From: an uncultured Bacteroidales bacterium
GTDB taxonomy: Bacteria > Bacteroidota > Bacteroidia > Bacteroidales > Paludibacteraceae
Direction of reading: 5' to 3'
Length of the DNA: 5,351 bases
Assembly: GCA_937911935.1 (NCBI GenBank)
Contig: CALDQH010000052.1
Location: 1-5,351, forward strand
A program made the translations under genes and the position numbers. Under the pieces are notes generated by a model that was not told the origin of the DNA, did not search any database, and worked only from the letters and a program-made list of their open reading frames with translations. This document shows positions 4,427-5,351 of this stretch, in pieces (positions within the stretch are counted from its first letter, which is position 1; each line of letters opens with the position of its first letter).

Positions 4427-5351
4427 ATGGACAACAAAAAACGCGTTTATACCTTTGGTAACGGACAAGCCGAAGGTAAAGCAGACATGAGAAACTTGTT
4501 GGGTGGTAAAGGTGCTAACTTGGCCGAAATGAACTTGATCGGCGTACCTGTGCCTCCTGGATTTACCATTACTACCGATGTTTGTAATGAATATTACGAA
4601 GTTGGTAAAGAAAAAATGGTAGAACTTTTGAAAGAAGAAGTTGCCGGTGCTCTTGCTCACGTAGAAAACTTGATGAACTCTAAATTTGGTGATGTACAAA
4701 ATCCACTTTTGGTTTCTGTTCGTTCGGGTGCTCGTGCTTCTATGCCTGGTATGATGGATACTATTTTGAACCTTGGTTTGAACGACGAAGTTGTAGAAGG
4801 CTTGGTTGCTAAAACGGGTAATCCTCGCTTTGTATGGGACTCATATCGTCGTTTCGTTCAAATGTACGGCGACGTTGTGTTGGGTATGAAACCTGTTAAC
4901 AAAACCGACATCGACCCATTCGAAGAAATCATCGAAAAAATCAAAGAACAAAAAGGTGTTAAACTTGATACCGAACTTACCGTTGACGATTTGAAACAAT
5001 TGGTAGCTGAATTTAAAGCTGCTGTTAAAAAACGTACTGGTAAAGATTTCCCCAACTCGGCTTACGATCAACTTTGGGGTGCTATCTGCGCTGTATTTGA
5101 TAGCTGGATGAACGAACGTGCTATTTTGTATCGTAAAATGGAAGGCATCCCAGCAGAATGGGGTACTGCTGTTAACGTACAAGCAATGGTATTCGGTAAC
5201 ATGGGCGATACCTCTGCTACTGGTGTGGCATTTAGCCGTGACGCTGCTACTGGCGAAAACTTGTTTGTTGGTGAGTACCTAATCAACGCACAAGGCGAAG
5301 ACGTAGTAGCTGGTATCCGTACTCCTCAACAGATTACTAAGATCGGTTCTC
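4427..5351 (+). CDS. ppdK: Pyruvate, phosphate dikinase, N-terminal third (runs off window)
   Basis: PPDK interconverts ATP, phosphate and pyruvate with AMP, diphosphate and phosphoenolpyruvate, through a phosphohistidine carried between two active sites. The 308 complete codons seen here cover the N-terminal ATP-grasp nucleotide-binding domain of an enzyme usually about 900 aa long. Supporting motifs are LLGGKGANLAEM (24-35), VPVPPGFTITT (40-50), LLVSVRSGARASMPGMMDT (94-112) and GEYLINAQGEDVVAGIRTP (282-300), all characteristic of PPDK rather than PEP synthase. The phosphohistidine and PEP/pyruvate domains lie outside the window. The ATG at 4427 is the natural family start; an AT-rich stretch, not a Shine-Dalgarno, precedes it. 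Codon use (GGT, GCT, CGT, AAC frequent) differs from recF and yggS and suggests strong expression. The gene is separated from yggS by a terminator and probably has its own promoter. Confidence 0.97.
   Translation, partial: MDNKKRVYTFGNGQAEGKADMRNLLGGKGANLAEMNLIGVPVPPGFTITTDVCNEYYEVGKEKMVELLKEEVAGALAHVENLMNSKFGDVQNPLLVSVRSGARASMPGMMDTILNLGLNDEVVEGLVAKTGNPRFVWDSYRRFVQMYGDVVLGMKPVNKTDIDPFEEIIEKIKEQKGVKLDTELTVDDLKQLVAEFKAAVKKRTGKDFPNSAYDQLWGAICAVFDSWMNERAILYRKMEGIPAEWGTAVNVQAMVFGNMGDTSATGVAFSRDAATGENLFVGEYLINAQGEDVVAGIRTPQQITKIGS

Overview
The window looks like chromosomal DNA of a member of the phylum Bacteroidota, probably near Bacteroidales. The grounds are: -7 boxes matching TAnnTTTG upstream of several genes; AT-rich, mostly Shine-Dalgarno-poor start regions; a recF gene followed directly by a short DUF721 gene; and a short prohibitin-type SPFH protein ending in a KWDGKMP motif. 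This placement comes from features, not from a marker tree. No tRNA, rRNA, CRISPR array, transposase or phage gene is visible.

Layout. Positions 1-809 (minus strand) hold the first 269 codons of a secreted lipoprotein-type alpha/beta hydrolase (esterase family), cut at the window edge before its catalytic His. A divergent intergenic region of 280 bp follows, with a promoter on each side and a roughly 165-bp repeat unit. Next, on the plus strand, come an SPFH/prohibitin protein (1090-1854), a 131-bp repeat-rich gap, and then a tight cluster: recF (1986-3071), a DUF721/DciA-like gene overlapping it by 4 nt (3068-3358), and the PLP-homeostasis gene of the YggS family (3361-4044). This cluster ends at a clean intrinsic terminator (4075-4112). 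A 383-bp intergenic region (4045-4426) carries a candidate promoter and a second copy of the repeat unit. It leads into pyruvate phosphate dikinase (4427 to the window end, first third only).

Functionally, recF and the DUF721 protein belong to replication and recombination repair and appear translationally coupled. YggS is a housekeeping PLP-binding protein carried on the same transcript. PPDK is a central carbon enzyme, and its codon use suggests high expression.

The genes are ordinary. The unusual part is the intergenic DNA. All three larger gaps share an architecture of octamers repeated at an exact 8-bp period in inverted arms. Two of them carry the same roughly 125-bp core repeat, and two carry a REP-like hairpin whose outer stem differs between copies by a compensatory base-pair swap. 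In the leader of the PPDK gene these parts nest so that two foldings compete for one strand. This may be a composite mobile or regulatory intergenic element family.
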